In this document: positions 34,893 through 42,832 of the stretch, piece after piece | How positions within the stretch are numbered: position 1 is the stretch's first letter | Layout: every line of letters begins with the position of its first letter | Source of the DNA: Cupriavidus pauculus | Lineage (GTDB): Bacteria; Pseudomonadota; Gammaproteobacteria; Burkholderiales; Burkholderiaceae | DNA length: 56,942 bases | NCBI RefSeq assembly: GCF_002858765.1 | Contig: NZ_PJRP01000024.1 | Span: 35,560-92,501 of the forward strand | Reading direction: 5' to 3' | The notes under the pieces: generated by a model | Databases searched by the model: none | What the model saw: only the letters and a program-made list of their open reading frames with translations | What the model was told of the DNA's origin: nothing | Made by a program: the position numbers and the translations under genes

Positions 34893-36203
34893 ATGTCCAC
34901 CTCCAGCAGTACTGCCGGGGCACTGGGCGCGCAAGGCGGCCACGCCGCCCGCCCCCTGACCGGCCAGGATTACAAGACGCTTGCCCTCGCTGCACTGGGC
35001 GGCGCGCTTGAGTTCTACGATTTTATTATTTTTGTCTTTTTCGCCAAGGTTATTGGCCAGCTGTTCTTCCCGGCTTCGGTGCCGGACTGGCTGCGGCTGC
35101 TGCAAACCTTCGGCATTTTCGCGGCCGGATATCTGGCGCGCCCGCTGGGCGGCATCATCATGGCGCACTTCGGCGACCTGCTGGGCCGCAAGAAGATGTT
35201 CACGCTGTCGATCTTGCTGATGTCGGTGCCGACGCTGCTGATGGGCCTGCTGCCCACCTACGCGACCATCGGCCTGCTGGCCCCGATGCTGCTGCTGGTG
35301 CTGCGCATCCTGCAAGGCGCCGCTGTCGGCGGCGAAGTGCCAGGTGCCTGGGTATTCGTGTCCGAACACGTGCCCAAGCGTCACATCGGCTATGCCTGCG
35401 GCACGCTCACGGCGGGCCTGACGGCCGGCATCCTGCTGGGGTCCCTGGTGGCCACCAGCATCAACGCGATCTTCGACCCGCAGGAACTGCTGGCCCATGG
35501 CTGGCGCGTACCGTTCGTGTTGGGCGGCATCTTCGGCGTGGGTTCGATGTACCTGCGCCGCTGGCTGCACGAAACGCCGGTGTTCGCCGAACTGCAGCAG
35601 CGCAAGGCGCTGGCCGCCGAAATGCCGCTGAAGGCCGTGGTGCGCGATCATCGCGGCGCCGTGCTGATCTCGGTGCTGCTGACGTGGATGCTGTCGGCCG
35701 GCATCGTGGTCGTGATCCTGCTGACGCCCACCTACCTGCAGACGCTGTTCGGCTTCGACGCCCGCACGGCGCTGGTCGCCAACAGCGCGGCCACGCTGTG
35801 CCTGTCGATCGGCTGCGTGGTGGCTGGCGTGCTGGCCGACCGCATTGGCGCCCGCCTGACGCTGACCGTCGGCGGGGCGCTGCTGGCGGCCACGGCCTAC
35901 CTGCTGTACACCACCATCGGCACGCGCCCTGACCTGCTGCTGCCGCTGTACGCGCTGGCTGGCTTCTTCGTCGGCACGATCGGCGCCGTGCCGTATGTGC
36001 TGGTGCATGCCTTCCCGGCGCAGGTGCGTTTCTCGGGCCTGTCCTTCTCGTACAACGTGTCGTACGCGATTTTCGGCGGCCTGACGCCGGTCATCGTCTC
36101 GCTGATGCTGAAGACTGACAAGCTGGCCCCGGCGCATTACGTGGTCGGTGTCTGCGTCATCGGCACCATTACCGCGCTGTTCGTGCGCAAGCGCGAAGCC
36201 TGA
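34893..36203 (+). CDS. MHS-type major facilitator (metabolite:H+ symporter)
   Basis: A 436-aa inner-membrane transporter with 12 helices. MHS-family signatures include ALGGALEFYDFIIFVFFA in helix 1, YLARPLGGIIMAHFGDLLGRK and RILQGAAVGGEVPGAWVFVSE. Relatives (ProP, KgtP, CitA) import compatible solutes or organic acids with protons; the substrate cannot be decided here. ATG 34893 (MSTSSSTAG) is chosen because the sequence upstream of it is Pro/Cys-rich and not transporter-like, although the ribosome site is weak. It ends at a strong terminator shared with the convergent esterase gene. Confidence 0.9.
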   Translation: MSTSSSTAGALGAQGGHAARPLTGQDYKTLALAALGGALEFYDFIIFVFFAKVIGQLFFPASVPDWLRLLQTFGIFAAGYLARPLGGIIMAHFGDLLGRKKMFTLSILLMSVPTLLMGLLPTYATIGLLAPMLLLVLRILQGAAVGGEVPGAWVFVSEHVPKRHIGYACGTLTAGLTAGILLGSLVATSINAIFDPQELLAHGWRVPFVLGGIFGVGSMYLRRWLHETPVFAELQQRKALAAEMPLKAVVRDHRGAVLISVLLTWMLSAGIVVVILLTPTYLQTLFGFDARTALVANSAATLCLSIGCVVAGVLADRIGARLTLTVGGALLAATAYLLYTTIGTRPDLLLPLYALAGFFVGTIGAVPYVLVHAFPAQVRFSGLSFSYNVSYAIFGGLTPVIVSLMLKTDKLAPAHYVVGVCVIGTITALFVRKREA

Positions 36204-36230
36204 TCCGTCGCTCATCGGCGCGTCCGGACA

Positions 36231-36265
36231 AAAAAGGGGAAGGCCAGAGAAGCCTTCCCCTTTTT
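36231..36265. terminator. Bidirectional Rho-independent terminator
   Basis: AAAAAGGGGAAGGC (36231-36244) pairs with GCCTTCCCCTTTTT (36252-36265) over a 7-nt loop. It has a T-run on the plus strand and an A-run on the left that serves the minus strand, so it should stop both the transporter and the convergent esterase transcripts. Confidence 0.92.
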
Positions 36266-36284
36266 TATTTCGGCGACAGCCGCA

Positions 36285-37358
36285 TCATGCCGCGCGGCGA
36301 TGCTGCCGGAAAAACTGCCACATCATCCAGCTTGCGTCAGGCCCGATGTCGCTGTGGTACTGCACGCTGGCGTCGCCACCGCTCCAGGCGTGGTCCAGGC
36401 CAGCCACTTCCACCAACCGTACTACGTCGCGATTCCAGCGGCCAAAGCGGGCTTCCCGATAGTCGCCCGCTTCCAGCGGCGGTGCGTCGTTAGCGCAGTC
36501 GAGACGCTCGCCGGTGCGTTCGCTCAGCCCGTTGTAGGTCAGGAACTGGCGGGCCAGCAGGCGGCCGTTGACCGGATTCACGGCGTCATCAGTCATGCCA
36601 TGCACGACGATGGCGGGCATCTCCGGGCCGCCCTGTGTCACACCTGCTGCATCAAGCAGCAGTGCCGGCGCCAGCTCGGTGCCATGACGCATCGCCTTCA
36701 GGCCAGCCCCCGGATTGCCGGCCGCGCCGATCACCACACCTGAGTGCAAACCCACCGCCGCGACTTTTTCGGGATAACGCAAGGCCACCACGGCCGCCAT
36801 GGCCGCCCCGGCGGACAAGCCCGCCAGATAGACCTCGCCGGTGCGCACATCGGGCCGGGCGGACAGTTCGTCGATCAGCATGGCCACGGCCTGCGCCTCG
36901 CGCCCGCCCACGCCGTCGCCCAGATCGAACCACTGCCAGCAGCGGTGTACCGAACGACGCAGCGGCTGCTGCGGATAGGCCACCATGAAACCCTCGCGCT
37001 CCGCCAGGGCGTTCATGCGCGTGCCGGCGGCCAGGTCTTCGGGCGTCTGCTGGCAGCCGTGCAGCATGACTACCAGCGGCAACGCACCCTTGGCACCAGA
37101 CGGGATATAGAGGCGATAGGACAACTGCGGCACCAGCTCGCCTGGCAGCGGTGCCAGGCCTAGCTTGTGGGATTGCCACGCGCCAGGCAGTTCGGCTGGG
37201 GCAGGCTCACCCGCCGCGGGGTATCGCAGGCGCCGTGCGGCCGGTTGCGCCGGATCAAGGCGCCCCAGCCAGGAACGAATTTGCTTCGCGGTCTGGTAGT
37301 GCGAGCGACCGAATTGTCGCCACTGTGCATCCCAGGCCGGAGACAGGCTTTTGGCCAT
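36285..37358 (-). CDS. PHB-depolymerase-family esterase
   Basis: A 357-aa alpha/beta-hydrolase of the esterase PHB depolymerase family. The oxyanion region is LPLVVMLHGCQQ, the nucleophile box is GLSAGAAM, a candidate Asp sits in HGMTDDAVN and the catalytic His in GLDHAWSGG, followed by a C-terminal WMMWQFFRQH. Family members hydrolyse polyhydroxybutyrate or short acyl/aryl esters. A signal peptide is not evident, suggesting an intracellular or atypically exported enzyme. ATG 37358 (MAKSLSPAW) is preferred because AGGAG lies 7 bp upstream; an ATG six codons earlier overlaps it. Confidence 0.88.
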   Translation of the reverse strand: MAKSLSPAWDAQWRQFGRSHYQTAKQIRSWLGRLDPAQPAARRLRYPAAGEPAPAELPGAWQSHKLGLAPLPGELVPQLSYRLYIPSGAKGALPLVVMLHGCQQTPEDLAAGTRMNALAEREGFMVAYPQQPLRRSVHRCWQWFDLGDGVGGREAQAVAMLIDELSARPDVRTGEVYLAGLSAGAAMAAVVALRYPEKVAAVGLHSGVVIGAAGNPGAGLKAMRHGTELAPALLLDAAGVTQGGPEMPAIVVHGMTDDAVNPVNGRLLARQFLTYNGLSERTGERLDCANDAPPLEAGDYREARFGRWNRDVVRLVEVAGLDHAWSGGDASVQYHSDIGPDASWMMWQFFRQHRRAA

Positions 37359-37618
37359 ATGAAGACTCCTGCTCATCTAGGAACGGGTCTCCTCCTGTAT
37401 TTGTGCGACGCAGCATAACACAGCTGACGTGACGGATTGCCGCCAATGTCTGCAAGATGCAACATGAATTTTGGAAACAAAGAATTCCTTGCGAGACAGC
37501 CTTCACGCAATCGGAGGCGTCAAATCGAAAAAACTTACGTCATGCCATCGAAAGAATGCAGAACGGCGACAAATACGAGTGATTTAGGGACATTTATACT
37601 TGTCTGCACAAGACTCCA

Positions 37619-38371
37619 ATGGACCAGAACCGCGCGGCGATGTCCCTCGACCGACCCGGCGAAAGCGCCCCATCCTGCATGTTGTGCCCGTTTCGCCAGG
37701 CGTGTCGCCATGCCTGCGGCGATAGCGCATTGCCGCTGGCGCCTGGCCGGTTGCGGTTGCGTGCCGGCGATGTGCTCTACACGCAGGGTCGCCCTGCACT
37801 GGCGGTCTATCCGGTACGAACTGGCGGGCTCAAGCAGGTCTACGAATCCCGCCTGGGATGGCGTCAGGTAAGCGGCTTCTACCAATGCGGCGATGTGTGT
37901 GGCCTCGAAGCAAACGAACCCGCCACCCACAACGCCAGCGCCGTCGCGCTGCAGGACACAGAATGCTGCGCGATCCCCATCGAAGCCTTGCATGGCAGCC
38001 TTGCCGATCCGGGCTTGCGCACCGCCATCCTGGCCAATCTGCGACGGCAGGCCAACCGGCAGGCCGAACTGCTGGTGGCCATCGGCTCGATGAAGGCCTC
38101 ACAGCGCCTGGCCATGTTGCTCTTGGATCTGGCGGCCGAACAGGTGCGCCGCGGCATTACCGACGGCGGATTGACGCTGGCGATGACTCGCAATGACATC
38201 GCCAGCTACCTTGGCCTGACACTCGAAACGGTGTCGCGACTGCTGTCGCGCTTCCGCTCGGTTGGATTGATCACGGTGCGGCACCGCAAGCTGCGGATCG
38301 TCGATCCCGATGGGCTTGCCGACGTTCACGCGGACCCGGACCGCGTCGCCCTGCGCGAATCGGTCGAGTGA
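37619..38371 (+). CDS. FNR-like Crp-family oxygen-responsive regulator
   Basis: A 250-aa transcription regulator. The N-terminus carries C20, C23 and C29 (CMLCPFRQAC), spaced as in E. coli FNR, with an additional Cys pair (TECCAIPIEAL) near the position of the fourth FNR ligand, so a 4Fe-4S cluster is likely. A cyclic-nucleotide-type beta barrel, a long dimerisation helix and a helix-turn-helix follow (MTRNDIASYLGLTLETVSRL); the E-x-x-S-R pattern predicts an FNR-type TTGAT-n4-ATCAA target. It should respond to oxygen depletion. A TATACT -10-like hexamer lies at 37595-37600, close to the start, but no good ribosome site is seen. Confidence 0.9.
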   Translation: MDQNRAAMSLDRPGESAPSCMLCPFRQACRHACGDSALPLAPGRLRLRAGDVLYTQGRPALAVYPVRTGGLKQVYESRLGWRQVSGFYQCGDVCGLEANEPATHNASAVALQDTECCAIPIEALHGSLADPGLRTAILANLRRQANRQAELLVAIGSMKASQRLAMLLLDLAAEQVRRGITDGGLTLAMTRNDIASYLGLTLETVSRLLSRFRSVGLITVRHRKLRIVDPDGLADVHADPDRVALRESVE

Positions 38372-38414
38372 AAATCACCCCATCGCTCCCGGCCGCTCGG
38401 ACCAAGCCCAACGG

Positions 38415-39254
38415 CTATTGCTTTGCCACAGGCTCCCAGCCCTCTGGCGTGAAGGTCCGGATGGCGCCGGCGCGCGACACCGTGCCCTTGCCCAAGTCGC
38501 GCTCATAGAAGCGGCGCTCGCTATCCAGCATGAACGAATGCACGCCCGAGTCCCCATAGCGCGCGGGCCACGCTATGAACGCAAACCTTGCATTGCTGCC
38601 CTTCGGCGGCGCGATCACGCCGTAGCGATAGCCGAAGAAGGCTTCGTCGGGCGGCGTCTCCGGGCCCATGGCCAGAGCGTCCGGACCCAGCGGACTGTCG
38701 TTTTCCTTCGATGCCGACGGCCAGTACAGGCCATTGGTCTTGCCCGGCGTGCTGACCAACTGGCCGGCAAATCCACCCTTGCCAACCTGCTCGGCGTAGC
38801 GTTGCTGCGCATCGGCCAGTTGCAGCAGCGTGTCCATGGCCACGATCTCGTTGCGGCCGATCCGGCTAACCCGGACTTCGCGCTCGCCCGCGGTCAGGTC
38901 GAACTGCCATCCCGCCTTGCGCTTCACGATCGGCACCGGAAACGTCCAGCCGCTGCCGCCAACTTCCACGCTGGCGGCGTTCTCGCCGTCCTTGCGGATG
39001 GCATGGTGATTGGCCCATGCCCCAAGGAAGTCGTAAATGTCCTGCTGATCCAGATGCGGCGGCACGATCCGGCGATACTGCGCGCCCAATACGCACTGGA
39101 GCGCATCGGTATCGCTGCGTGCCACGCCATCGCCCAACGCGTCCATGGCCGCTTCAGGCGACGGGAAGACCTGCTGTGCCACGGCGGTCGCCGGCGCAGC
39201 CATCGATGCGACGGTCGACGCGACCATCAGCACGGCAATGGCCAACGCGCGCAA
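38415..39254 (-). CDS. DUF2950 exported protein, 5' end altered
   Basis: A 279-aa exported protein with a signal peptide (RALAIAVLMVASTVASMAA...AVAQQ). The DUF2950 fold is recognisable: FPSPEAAMDALGDGVARSD, AGEREVRVSRIGRNEIVAMD, GKTNGLYWPSA and GYRYGVIAPP. The function is unknown; DUF2950 genes often sit beside DUF3300 genes, as here. The only start available is TTG 39254 (or ATG 39227 inside the signal peptide). The frame continues upstream without a start (TGDWKS), and the 5' 101 bp overlap the truncated DUF3300 gene. This suggests that the native start was lost in a deletion. Confidence 0.8.
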   Translation of the reverse strand: MRALAIAVLMVASTVASMAAPATAVAQQVFPSPEAAMDALGDGVARSDTDALQCVLGAQYRRIVPPHLDQQDIYDFLGAWANHHAIRKDGENAASVEVGGSGWTFPVPIVKRKAGWQFDLTAGEREVRVSRIGRNEIVAMDTLLQLADAQQRYAEQVGKGGFAGQLVSTPGKTNGLYWPSASKENDSPLGPDALAMGPETPPDEAFFGYRYGVIAPPKGSNARFAFIAWPARYGDSGVHSFMLDSERRFYERDLGKGTVSRAGAIRTFTPEGWEPVAKQ

Positions 39255-39582
39255 CGACTTCCAATCGCCTGTCCATGACCGACGGGAATGCCACCAGCGA
39301 CTGCACGCTCGGATCCCACGGCTCGCTGGTCACGGCCTTGGTGGCGGCATCGCCCGACAGGTTCGGATTCGACTTCGACCACTGCGCGGCGGCGGCCACA
39401 TCGGCGGGATATGTCGACGCCATCAGCACCTGCGACAGCAGCGCATCGGGATAGAGCGCCACGGGCGCCAGCAGCTGGTCGAGATGCGGCTTGTCGAGCT
39501 TGGCCTGGGCCAACGCGCTACCGGCCGTGACCAGCAGGGTCAGCCCGAGCAGCCAGACCAGGATTTGTCGCACGCGCAACAT
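39154..39582 (-). pseudogene. DUF3300 protein, truncated
   Basis: A 142-aa remnant of a DUF3300 protein, a family usually several hundred residues long. Residues 1-25 are a signal peptide and the DUF3300 core begins well: LDQLLAPVALYPDALLSQVL, MASTYPADVAAAAQW and SVQSLVAFPSVMD. After VMD (about 39268) the family pattern ends and the reading frame runs out of register through the start of the DUF2950 gene, giving an Arg-rich tail. ATG 39582 is preferred with GGGAG 6 bp upstream. It most likely marks a deletion fusing two neighbouring genes. Confidence 0.75.
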
Positions 39583-39661
39583 GATCACTCCCTCAATGAC
39601 GAAAAAGGACCGCTACACCTGCTTGCCAAAGCTGGTCAGGGCCGTTACCCGACCGGATGAC

Positions 39662-40024
39662 TTACTTGCGGGCCTGGGCGCACTCCTGCCGGTAGGCCTC
39701 TTCGAGGCGCTTGCGTTCCGGTGCGCGTTCGAGCGTGGAATAGCTGCGCCCGTCCGCGGTGGTAACGTTCGACTGCCCCTGCGACCACTGCGACCCGGCG
39801 GGCAATGCATTGATCTTGTCGAGCAGCTGGCGACAATGCTCCCGCTGCGTTGTGCCGGACGAGGCACCCGGATCATCCACGGTGGATGTGGCGGGATCAA
39901 GCATGCGTGGCGGCGGAGGGGCGATCATCGGCGTGGAAGGGTCCGTTGACGGCGCCGCCTGGCCATGGGCAACGAACGGGACCACGCATACAGCTGCAGC
40001 AATGGCTGCCAAAACCTTTCTCAC
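39662..40024 (-). CDS. Small exported protein of unknown function
   Basis: A 120-aa protein starting at GTG 40024 (VRKVLAAIAAAVCVVPFVAHG), supported by TGGAG 9 bp upstream. The signal peptide is followed by a Pro-rich linker (PMIAPPPPRML). The C-terminal domain has two Cys that may pair (EHCRQLLDKINALP and EEAYRQECAQARK). It is probably periplasmic and I do not recognise the family. It is in line with the DUF3300/DUF2950 genes and may share their transcript. Confidence 0.7.
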   Translation of the reverse strand: MRKVLAAIAAAVCVVPFVAHGQAAPSTDPSTPMIAPPPPRMLDPATSTVDDPGASSGTTQREHCRQLLDKINALPAGSQWSQGQSNVTTADGRSYSTLERAPERKRLEEAYRQECAQARK

Positions 40025-40101
40025 CAGTAAAACTCCAGAAATCAACGGCAACGGGATCGTTGCCTTGCGACGGCCTCCGGCTTGCGAGTGACACCACGAT
40101 G

Positions 40102-40392
40102 TCATGCATCGGCCTTGCCAGTCCCCCGCCTGCCGGTACGGTTGCGCAGCAGCTCCAGTTGCAGCAGCGCATCCGCAAGCATACTCTTCAGACGCACATT
40201 CTCTTCCTCGAGCTGGCGCATGCGCCGGGCATCGGTGGCATCGCCATGCCGCTGCGGGCCATACCTTGCACGCCAGCCATAGAACGAGGCATCGCTGAAG
40301 CCGTAGCGCGCGCACAGTTCCCGCACAGGCACGCCGTTAGCAGCCTCGGCGAGGTACATGAGGATCTGCTCCTCCGAATAGCGTCTGTTCAC
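40102..40392 (-). CDS. Orphan IS3-type OrfA-like protein
   Basis: A 96-aa protein resembling the small OrfA of IS3/IS407-type elements: RRYSEEQILMYLAEAANGVP, then VRELCARYGFSDASFYGWRA (helix-turn-helix), then a leucine-zipper-like helix (RRMRQLEEENVRLKSMLADA). In active elements OrfA is fused by frameshift to OrfB, which carries the DDE catalytic residues. No OrfB and no terminal inverted repeats are visible within a kilobase on either side. GTG 40392 was chosen for GGAGG 6 bp upstream. It could be an IS remnant or a domesticated DNA-binding protein. Confidence 0.75.
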   Translation of the reverse strand: MNRRYSEEQILMYLAEAANGVPVRELCARYGFSDASFYGWRARYGPQRHGDATDARRMRQLEEENVRLKSMLADALLQLELLRNRTGRRGTGKADA

Positions 40393-41241
40393 CGATGCCT
40401 CCGCTCGTGGCCTCCCCCCGCGCGGCGGGCGCAGTGGCCTGCCGTTCATGCCGGTAAGGTAGCCCACCCCTTGCGCAAAAGGAATTCAGTGTCTTCGCCG
40501 CACGAGTTAAGCAAATTGAATGGGAGCATCGGCGGGGTCAGCAACGCTGGCGGCAGCAGCCCCACGCGGACTCACCCCCCATATGGGGCACGCATTGCCA
40601 GAGTCATCAAATTTTGCTTTTCCAACTTGGAATATTACGATTCCGAATTCACGCTCGAACATCCGGTTGACACATTTTTCCGGTGCCGCACGCAATAGCG
40701 CGTCATGAATGCGAGGGCGCGCAGATCGCCCTACTTCGCCGGTGCGGTGCGGTTTTTCGTCTTGTATTGATGTGCGAACAAAGTGCCTTTGCGCGTGCGA
40801 TGACAAACATGACATCAAACGCCGTTCTAGTAGTTTCCAAAATGTTGTATTAAGATTTCTTCGCATCAACTAAATTTCAAACGCCTGCAAGGCACGCCTC
40901 CCCGGCGGTTGCAGACAGGCGTCCGGCAGCCCCTTCACCGTCATGGTGCTGATGGCGATTGCCGGGTCCGGGCCTGAGGAAGAGGAGCCACTGCCGTACC
41001 GCACATGCCTTCGACGCACGGTCGAAGAAGCGCGGCAATCGTGGATGTGCCCGCGTGCAAAGACGCGGGTGGCATTGCCCGGGCGTACAAGTTTTCGTTC
41101 CCGCCCCTTGTCGTTTCATGCTGTATTGGTCGCAGGCGTTGCGTGGTTTCACGACCAGCAACGACAGGTCTCGCAGTCACGAAGTTGCAACGCTTCGCCA
41201 AAAAAAGAAAAAACAGAAGTCTCGGATCGGGAGAAGTCAGT
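40393..41241. other. Gene-poor stretch of about 850 bp
   Basis: No convincing gene. Parts at 40600-40690 and 40790-40890 are distinctly AT-richer than their surroundings, which fits a regulatory region or foreign DNA. TTGACA occurs at 40668-40673 without a good -10. The longest frame (minus, 40507-40869) has no ribosome site or recognisable sequence. The segment ends at the LysR gene, whose regulators usually control a divergent gene; none is visible here, so a gene may have been lost. Confidence 0.5.
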
Positions 41242-42198
41242 ATGCGGCACGTCAGTACCAAGCTATTGCATGTGTTCGTCCTGCTCATGGAGTACCGCGA
41301 CCTCGGCGCGGTAGCGGCTTGCACGCAGGGACGCATTCCAACCGTGGCCTACAGCCTGGCCCGCCTGCGAGAGATCACCGGCGATGCGCTGTTCGTCAAG
41401 CGCAATGGCGCGCTGGAGCCAACGCCCCACGCGCTGCGGCTCGAACAGACGGCCCGGCAGATCCTTGCGCGCTGGAATCAGCTGGTGCAACCACAGGACC
41501 CGGCGGCCCAGGCGACCGGCAATGGCCGGCGCATTTCGATCGGGTTCTCGTCGTCGATCGGCGATCCGGTCATCACGGAAATCCTGACCACGCTGTGCGA
41601 GCGCTATCCGCATGACAGCTTCGTCACGCGCCCGGTCATTGCCGATGCCTCGCTGGGCGACAGTCTCGACGCCGGCGATCTCGATTGCGCGTTCGTGGTG
41701 GATGGCGCCAACGTGCCCGACGGCGTGCTGCCGCATAGTATCCTGGCCACGCCGCGGCGACTGGTGAGCGCCACGCGCGGCGGCACGAACGACGAAGCCG
41801 AAACCGACTGGATCCTGCTGCAGGAAGACTGCGAAAGCGGCAGTCCGCTGCATGCGTTCCTGGCGCGACGGGCCAATACCCCGGGGCATCGCGAGACCGT
41901 GGTGCCGTCCTGGCATACGCAGATCACGCTGCTGCATTCCGCTGGTGGCATCTGCCCAGTCCTGGACTTCAACGTGCCGCTAGTCACCCGCGACCGCAAG
42001 ACCCGCCTGCTTGCACCGCCGGCCACGTTTCCCGCCTGGGCGGCGCTGCATTTCTGGACGCCCCAGCGGACACAGGACCGCGCAGCACTCCAGGACATCA
42101 TGGACGTAGGCGCCTCGATCCTGCGCGATCCGCTGAAGGCCATCGACGGGCGCCGCCACGCGCAACACCACACCCCGGCGCTGGCAGCGATTGCCTGA
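41242..42198 (+). CDS. LysR-family transcriptional regulator
   Basis: A 318-aa regulator. The N-terminal winged helix (residues 1-65) includes a helix-turn-helix around GAVAACTQGRIPTVAYSLAR, then ALFVKRNGALEPTPHALRLE. The rest is a substrate-binding-like effector domain (ISIGFSSSIGDPVITEILTT). ATG 41242 is supported by GGGAGAAG about 7 bp upstream; the open frame extends further upstream but without a start that makes sense. The HTH is somewhat divergent from textbook LysR. No divergent or downstream catabolic partner is present, so the target is unknown. Confidence 0.85.
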   Translation: MRHVSTKLLHVFVLLMEYRDLGAVAACTQGRIPTVAYSLARLREITGDALFVKRNGALEPTPHALRLEQTARQILARWNQLVQPQDPAAQATGNGRRISIGFSSSIGDPVITEILTTLCERYPHDSFVTRPVIADASLGDSLDAGDLDCAFVVDGANVPDGVLPHSILATPRRLVSATRGGTNDEAETDWILLQEDCESGSPLHAFLARRANTPGHRETVVPSWHTQITLLHSAGGICPVLDFNVPLVTRDRKTRLLAPPATFPAWAALHFWTPQRTQDRAALQDIMDVGASILRDPLKAIDGRRHAQHHTPALAAIA

Positions 42199-42247
42199 GC
42201 CTGGCGCATAACCGACGGCGGGCATCACACGGACCTTGCCGCCTGTC

Positions 42248-42279
42248 ACGGCCCCGCGATGGCGACATCGCGGGGCCGT
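42248..42279 (+). terminator. Perfect 14-bp hairpin with GCGA tetraloop after the LysR gene
   Basis: ACGGCCCCGCGATG (42248-42261) pairs exactly with CATCGCGGGGCCGT (42266-42279) around a GCGA (GNRA-type) tetraloop, 50 bp after the LysR stop. No T-run follows (CTACATTT), so it may be a Rho-dependent 3' end stabiliser rather than an intrinsic terminator. Confidence 0.6.
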
Positions 42280-42438
42280 CTACATTTCCCCTGCACAATC
42301 GCACGACTCTTTCGTGCATGTTGCGAATCTTCTTACTCCCATCCGCGCCTGCGGGCATTAACCTCGCCGGGCATCGCGTTGTTGCGGATTGACTCCCGTT
42401 CAATCCACGACGCCGCGTGCGCGCGGTACATGCTTGTT

Positions 42439-42475
42439 TGCGCCGCACGCCACTCCCGCGTGCGGCGCATTTTTT
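42439..42475 (+). terminator. Strong intrinsic terminator with no assigned gene
   Basis: TGCGCCGCACGC (42439-42450) pairs with GCGTGCGGCGCA (42458-42469) over a 7-nt loop, followed by six T (42470-42475). The nearest upstream plus-strand gene ends 240 bp earlier at the LysR stop and already has its own hairpin. The stretch 42280-42438 may therefore encode a small RNA, or the terminator may belong to a lost gene. Confidence 0.85.
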
Positions 42476-42532
42476 GACGCCAGCGCGAAGCCGGACGCTG
42501 AAGAGACATGTGTACAGGACAGGAGTCAATGG

Positions 42533-42740
42533 ATGACGTTGAGGATTTTGCTGGCCGACGACCACCCCGTCAGCCTCTACCTGACCGGGCGCTCGGTGAC
42601 CGAGATTGCCGCCACGCTGTGCCGCAGCGTCAAGACGATCGGCCGGCAGAAGAACTGCGCGATGCACAAGCTCGGGGTCAGCAACGACCGCGAGCTTGTG
42701 CATCGCGCTCAAGGGCATGGTCCTGCCCCAAGGCGCATGA
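42533..42740 (+). pseudogene. NarL/LuxR-type response regulator remnant, reading into cobB
   Basis: ATG 42533, with AGGAG upstream, starts a receiver domain (MTLRILLADDHPV) that jumps after 13 residues directly into the C-terminal LuxR-type helix-turn-helix (LTGRSVTEIAATLCRSVKTI...KLGVSNDRELVHRA). About 130 residues including the phosphoacceptor are missing. After HRA the frame shifts away from the expected end. In the neighbouring frame the sequence reads LKGMVLPQGA and stops at TGA 42738-42740. In the actual frame there is no stop, so the product would continue into CobB. It is best read as a decayed response regulator with an internal deletion and a one-base shift. Confidence 0.75.
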
Positions 42741-42757
42741 CCATGGATACCGCCCGC

Positions 42758-42763
42758 TATAAT
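42758..42763 (+). promoter_or_regulatory. Candidate -10 element of cobB
   Basis: A perfect TATAAT lies 70 bp before the preferred cobB start. A convincing -35 is not visible (CATGAC at 42736-42741, 16-bp spacing). Confidence 0.35.
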
Positions 42764-42832
42764 CGGCCACGCTGCCCGGCCCTGCCGAATTCCCTGCCCC
42801 GCGGCGGCTTGCCCGCCGCGCCCTCTACGCTC

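Noticed and set aside
40507..40869. Minus-strand gene of 120 aa
   Set aside because: No ribosome site, no recognisable domain and it spans AT-rich islands. It is treated as non-coding.
42199..42832. Cobalamin riboswitch upstream of cobB
   Set aside because: I saw no B12-box sequence or the expected long leader; only simple hairpins and a decayed regulator gene are present.
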